DNA of 64,000 bases, from assembly GCF_003347595.2 (NCBI RefSeq), contig NZ_QCZK02000015.1:1-64000 (forward strand). The letters run 5' to 3'. Below the pieces are notes generated by a model. It saw nothing but the letters and a program-made list of their open reading frames with translations. It was not told where the DNA came from and did not search any database. Positions 62,105 to 64,000 of the stretch are shown piece by piece. This DNA is from Botryobacter ruber. Its GTDB lineage: Bacteria > Bacteroidota > Bacteroidia > Cytophagales > Hymenobacteraceae. Position numbers and translations under genes: made by a program. Each line of letters opens with the position of its first letter. The stretch's first letter is position 1.

Positions 62105-63016
62105 CTACCGCACCTTCGCCCGCTTCACCAGGTAAGCATACAGCACCTTATCAAACGGCTCGCTGATATCCACCTGCACCAGGTCTATCTTATACTGCCC
62201 GCATTTGAGCGCTATTTCCTGCTTGTAATGCTCTACGGCCGCCTGGTAATGCGCTTTTACCTGCGAAGGCTGCAGTTTCAGTTCCTGCCCCGTTTCCACG
62301 TCCACAAACACATAGGGGCGTTCGGCGAAATCAAAAATTTCCTCGGTCCGGCGGTCCATTACATGAAAAATGAGCACCTCGTGTTTCTGATGCTTCAGGT
62401 GTTGGAGGGCGGCAAATATGGCATCGCTGTTTTCGTGCTGCGTGAGCATATCGCTGAAGATGACCACGAGCGAGCGCTTAGGAATCTGCTGGGCAATCTG
62501 GTGAATAACATCGGCCACATTGGTATCTTTGGCGGTTGGCTTTGTTTCCAGTTGCTTTTGCAGCATCAGCAGGAGGGTGTGCAGATGCGAAGCCGTCGAG
62601 CGCACGGGCGACTGTATCTCTATTTTATCGGAGAAGGTAACCAGCCCCACCGCATCGCGCTGCTTCCGGAGCAGGGTGGCCAGGGCAGCAGCCGCCAGGG
62701 CGCTGAAGGTGATTTTACCGTTGGTTTCGGTGGGGTAATACATGGAGGGCGACACGTCGAGCAGGATGTGGCAGCGCAGGTTGGTCTCCTCTTCAAAGCG
62801 TTTGACAAAAAGCTTATCGGTGCGTGAAAAAACTTTCCAGTCGATGTGGCGGGTGCTTTCGCCGCTGTTGTAGAGGCGGTGCTCGGAGAATTCTACCGAG
62901 AAGCCGTGGTAAGGCGACTGGTGCAAACCCGTGATAAACCCCGCTACCAGCTGCTTTGCCAGAAACTCCATGTTTTCAAATTTCTGAACATCGGCAAGGG
63001 TAATGGGCTTTTTCAT
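62105..63016 (-). CDS. DUF58 domain protein (VWA-like)
   Basis: 303 residues. RHIDWKVFSRTDKLFVKRFEEETN is the DUF58 signature, followed by a von Willebrand A-like fold with the modified metal site DVSPSMY. In many bacteria DUF58 proteins pair with a MoxR ATPase and batA/B-type proteins; only the next rlpA gene is visible here. Probably a stress or envelope chaperone part. Confidence 0.88.
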   Translation of the reverse strand: MKKPITLADVQKFENMEFLAKQLVAGFITGLHQSPYHGFSVEFSEHRLYNSGESTRHIDWKVFSRTDKLFVKRFEEETNLRCHILLDVSPSMYYPTETNGKITFSALAAAALATLLRKQRDAVGLVTFSDKIEIQSPVRSTASHLHTLLLMLQKQLETKPTAKDTNVADVIHQIAQQIPKRSLVVIFSDMLTQHENSDAIFAALQHLKHQKHEVLIFHVMDRRTEEIFDFAERPYVFVDVETGQELKLQPSQVKAHYQAAVEHYKQEIALKCGQYKIDLVQVDISEPFDKVLYAYLVKRAKVR

Positions 63017-63032
63017 AACAGGGGCAATTGGT

Positions 63033-63437
63033 TTAGGGTGCTGTAGTAGAAACGGTCAGCGGCTCGTCTTGTTGCCCTTCCACCGCATCTTTTACTTCCA
63101 GCAGCGACACCGAGCCTACCCCATCGCGCACCATATCAATTTCGCTGGCAGCGGCCCTGGAAAGGTCGATTACAAAGTGGCGGCTGTGTGCTTTACGGTC
63201 GTTTATCCGGACAATTACTTTTTTGCCGTTTTTAAGATTGGTGACTTCCACCAGCGTGTTGAAAGGAAGCGTGGCGTGGGCTGCAGTCAGTTTGGCTTTG
63301 TCGTAGCGCTCGCCGCTGGTGGTAGCATGCCCCTGCATGCGGTCCGCGTAAAAAGTAGCTTTGCCTTTAGCGGTGTAAGAAGCGCCGGGCGGAAAGACAG
63401 AAAGCAGGAGTACTAGTATAAGAGAACATAAATTCAT
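63033..63437 (-). CDS. RlpA-like double-psi beta-barrel protein
   Basis: 134 residues. Signal peptide ([18 protein letters not shown]), then the RlpA core: [62 protein letters not shown]. RlpA binds or cleaves naked glycan strands of peptidoglycan. Short, without a SPOR domain. Separated from DUF58 by 16 bp on the same strand. Confidence 0.9.
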   Translation of the reverse strand: MNLCSLILVLLLSVFPPGASYTAKGKATFYADRMQGHATTSGERYDKAKLTAAHATLPFNTLVEVTNLKNGKKVIVRINDRKAHSRHFVIDLSRAAASEIDMVRDGVGSVSLLEVKDAVEGQQDEPLTVSTTAP

Positions 63438-63443
63438 GATATA

Positions 63444-63469
63444 CTATATTTGGTGCTATACAAATATAG
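63444..63469. promoter_or_regulatory. Symmetric bidirectional promoter/operator
   Basis: CTATATTTG-gtgctata-CAAATATAG: a perfect 9-bp inverted repeat that gives a TATATTTG -7 box on each strand, reading toward rlpA (minus) and the DUF3276 gene (plus). Confidence 0.5.
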
Positions 63470-63569
63470 CAGAAATCCTTTACAAAAAAATTAAATTCAA
63501 AAACTTTTATATATCCCGACAATATGTTACTTTTAGATTCACAAAGTTGAATTTAACGTCTATTAAACG

Positions 63570-63899
63570 GTGGAAGAGAACAACGAAAAAGCAGAAATTT
63601 TTTCACAAAGAGTAAGAGCTGGAAAGAGAACGTATTTCTTTGATGTGAAGTCAACTCGCTCTAATGATTTTTACATTACCATTACAGAGAGTAAAAGAAA
63701 GTTCAAGGACGAGTCTTTCTCTTATGAGAAACACAAAATCTTTTTGTACAAAGAAGATTTTGCCAAATTTTTGGATGCGTTACAGGGAACAGTAGATCAC
63801 GTTAAATCAGAACTGTTAACAGAAGAAGCGCTGGCAGCACTGGAAGCACCTGTGGCCGAAACAGAGCCATCGTTCGACGATGAGCTGAAGTGGGAATAG
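63570..63899 (+). CDS. DUF3276 (PUR-alpha-like) nucleic-acid-binding protein
   Basis: 109 residues, GTG start. SQRVRAGKRTYFFDVKSTRSNDFYITITESKR and YEKHKIFLYKEDFAKFLDAL are the PUR-repeat signatures of DUF3276, a family found across Bacteroidota and known from a structure related to eukaryotic Pur-alpha. An acidic tail (ETEPSFDDELKWE) ends the protein. It presumably binds single-stranded DNA or RNA; cellular role not established. Confidence 0.92.
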   Translation: MEENNEKAEIFSQRVRAGKRTYFFDVKSTRSNDFYITITESKRKFKDESFSYEKHKIFLYKEDFAKFLDALQGTVDHVKSELLTEEALAALEAPVAETEPSFDDELKWE

Positions 63900-63920
63900 C
63901 TCCTACCCTATCCCTTTAAG

Positions 63921-63955
63921 TATAAAGCTTGTGGCCTGATTCCATAAGCTTTTTT
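63921..63955 (+). terminator. Probable terminator of the DUF3276 gene
   Basis: AAAGCTT and AAGCTTT arms (7 bp) around a 15-nt loop, then TTTTT. Confidence 0.55.
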
Positions 63956-64000
63956 ATTACCCCCGATTCCCCCTGTTATTTTCAGAGGCAGGCTTTTTTA

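Overview
The window looks like a chromosomal segment of a Bacteroidota member, most likely a Cytophagales/Hymenobacteraceae species of the Pontibacter kind. The support is -7 boxes of the form TAnnTTTG, lipoproteins and T9SS-type secreted proteins, a BBP2-type porin, a DUF3276 (PUR) protein, and the Bacteroidota version of the nitrate-assimilation cluster. No rRNA, tRNA, CRISPR array or prophage was seen. Almost every gene looks intact; only the first is cut, by the window edge.

Layout. 0-25 kb is a housekeeping and envelope mosaic: a secreted repeat protein (partial), surE, a lipoprotein, DoxX, a MarR regulator divergent from an unusual HisC-like aminotransferase fused to a GRAS domain, a NUDIX hydrolase, a GT39-type transferase with an outer-membrane protein, an AI-2E-type permease, dbpA, rmuC, an M2 dipeptidase, pirin, an XRE-S24 repressor, a subtilase and recQ. 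25.5-42 kb is a nitrate-assimilation and molybdenum-cofactor cluster. On the minus strand, in transcription order, it holds nirB, nirD, a MoaC-MogA fusion, narK, a nitrate reductase fused to an FAD/NAD reductase and BFD domain, a rubredoxin-tailed protein resembling a sirohaem-reductase scaffold, a TSUP permease, moaA, moaD, moaE, a SelW-like protein and mobA. The sirohaem methyltransferase (cobA) diverges from nirB. 42-53 kb holds an SMP-30 protein, rhodanese, a T9SS cargo protein, a PASTA protein, a tandem D-Ala-D-Ala ligase, pgk and heme A synthase. 54-61 kb holds a heparin-lyase-like lipoprotein, a PAS histidine kinase, a P-II/Amt ammonium operon and a porin. 61-64 kb holds a REP-associated (RAYT) transposase, DUF58, RlpA and DUF3276.

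How it fits together: NarK imports nitrate, the fused Nas enzyme makes nitrite using the Mo cofactor made by the moa/mob genes, NirBD makes ammonium using sirohaem begun by CobA, and P-II/Amt handle ammonium. A G/C-tract motif (ACACCCCCTTnATT and CCCCCT...AGGGGG dyads) occurs several times both upstream of nirB and upstream of P-II. It is a candidate shared nitrogen-control site.

The intergenic space is rich in dispersed repeats of at least seven kinds. The most striking has the 19-bp core GCAGTGGCTGTGGTGGCAG and occurs at about 13 places, singly or as inverted pairs. A second (GTCTGAA..CAGGATT) lies directly upstream of the RAYT gene, which also carries a perfect 28-bp palindrome inside its coding sequence.
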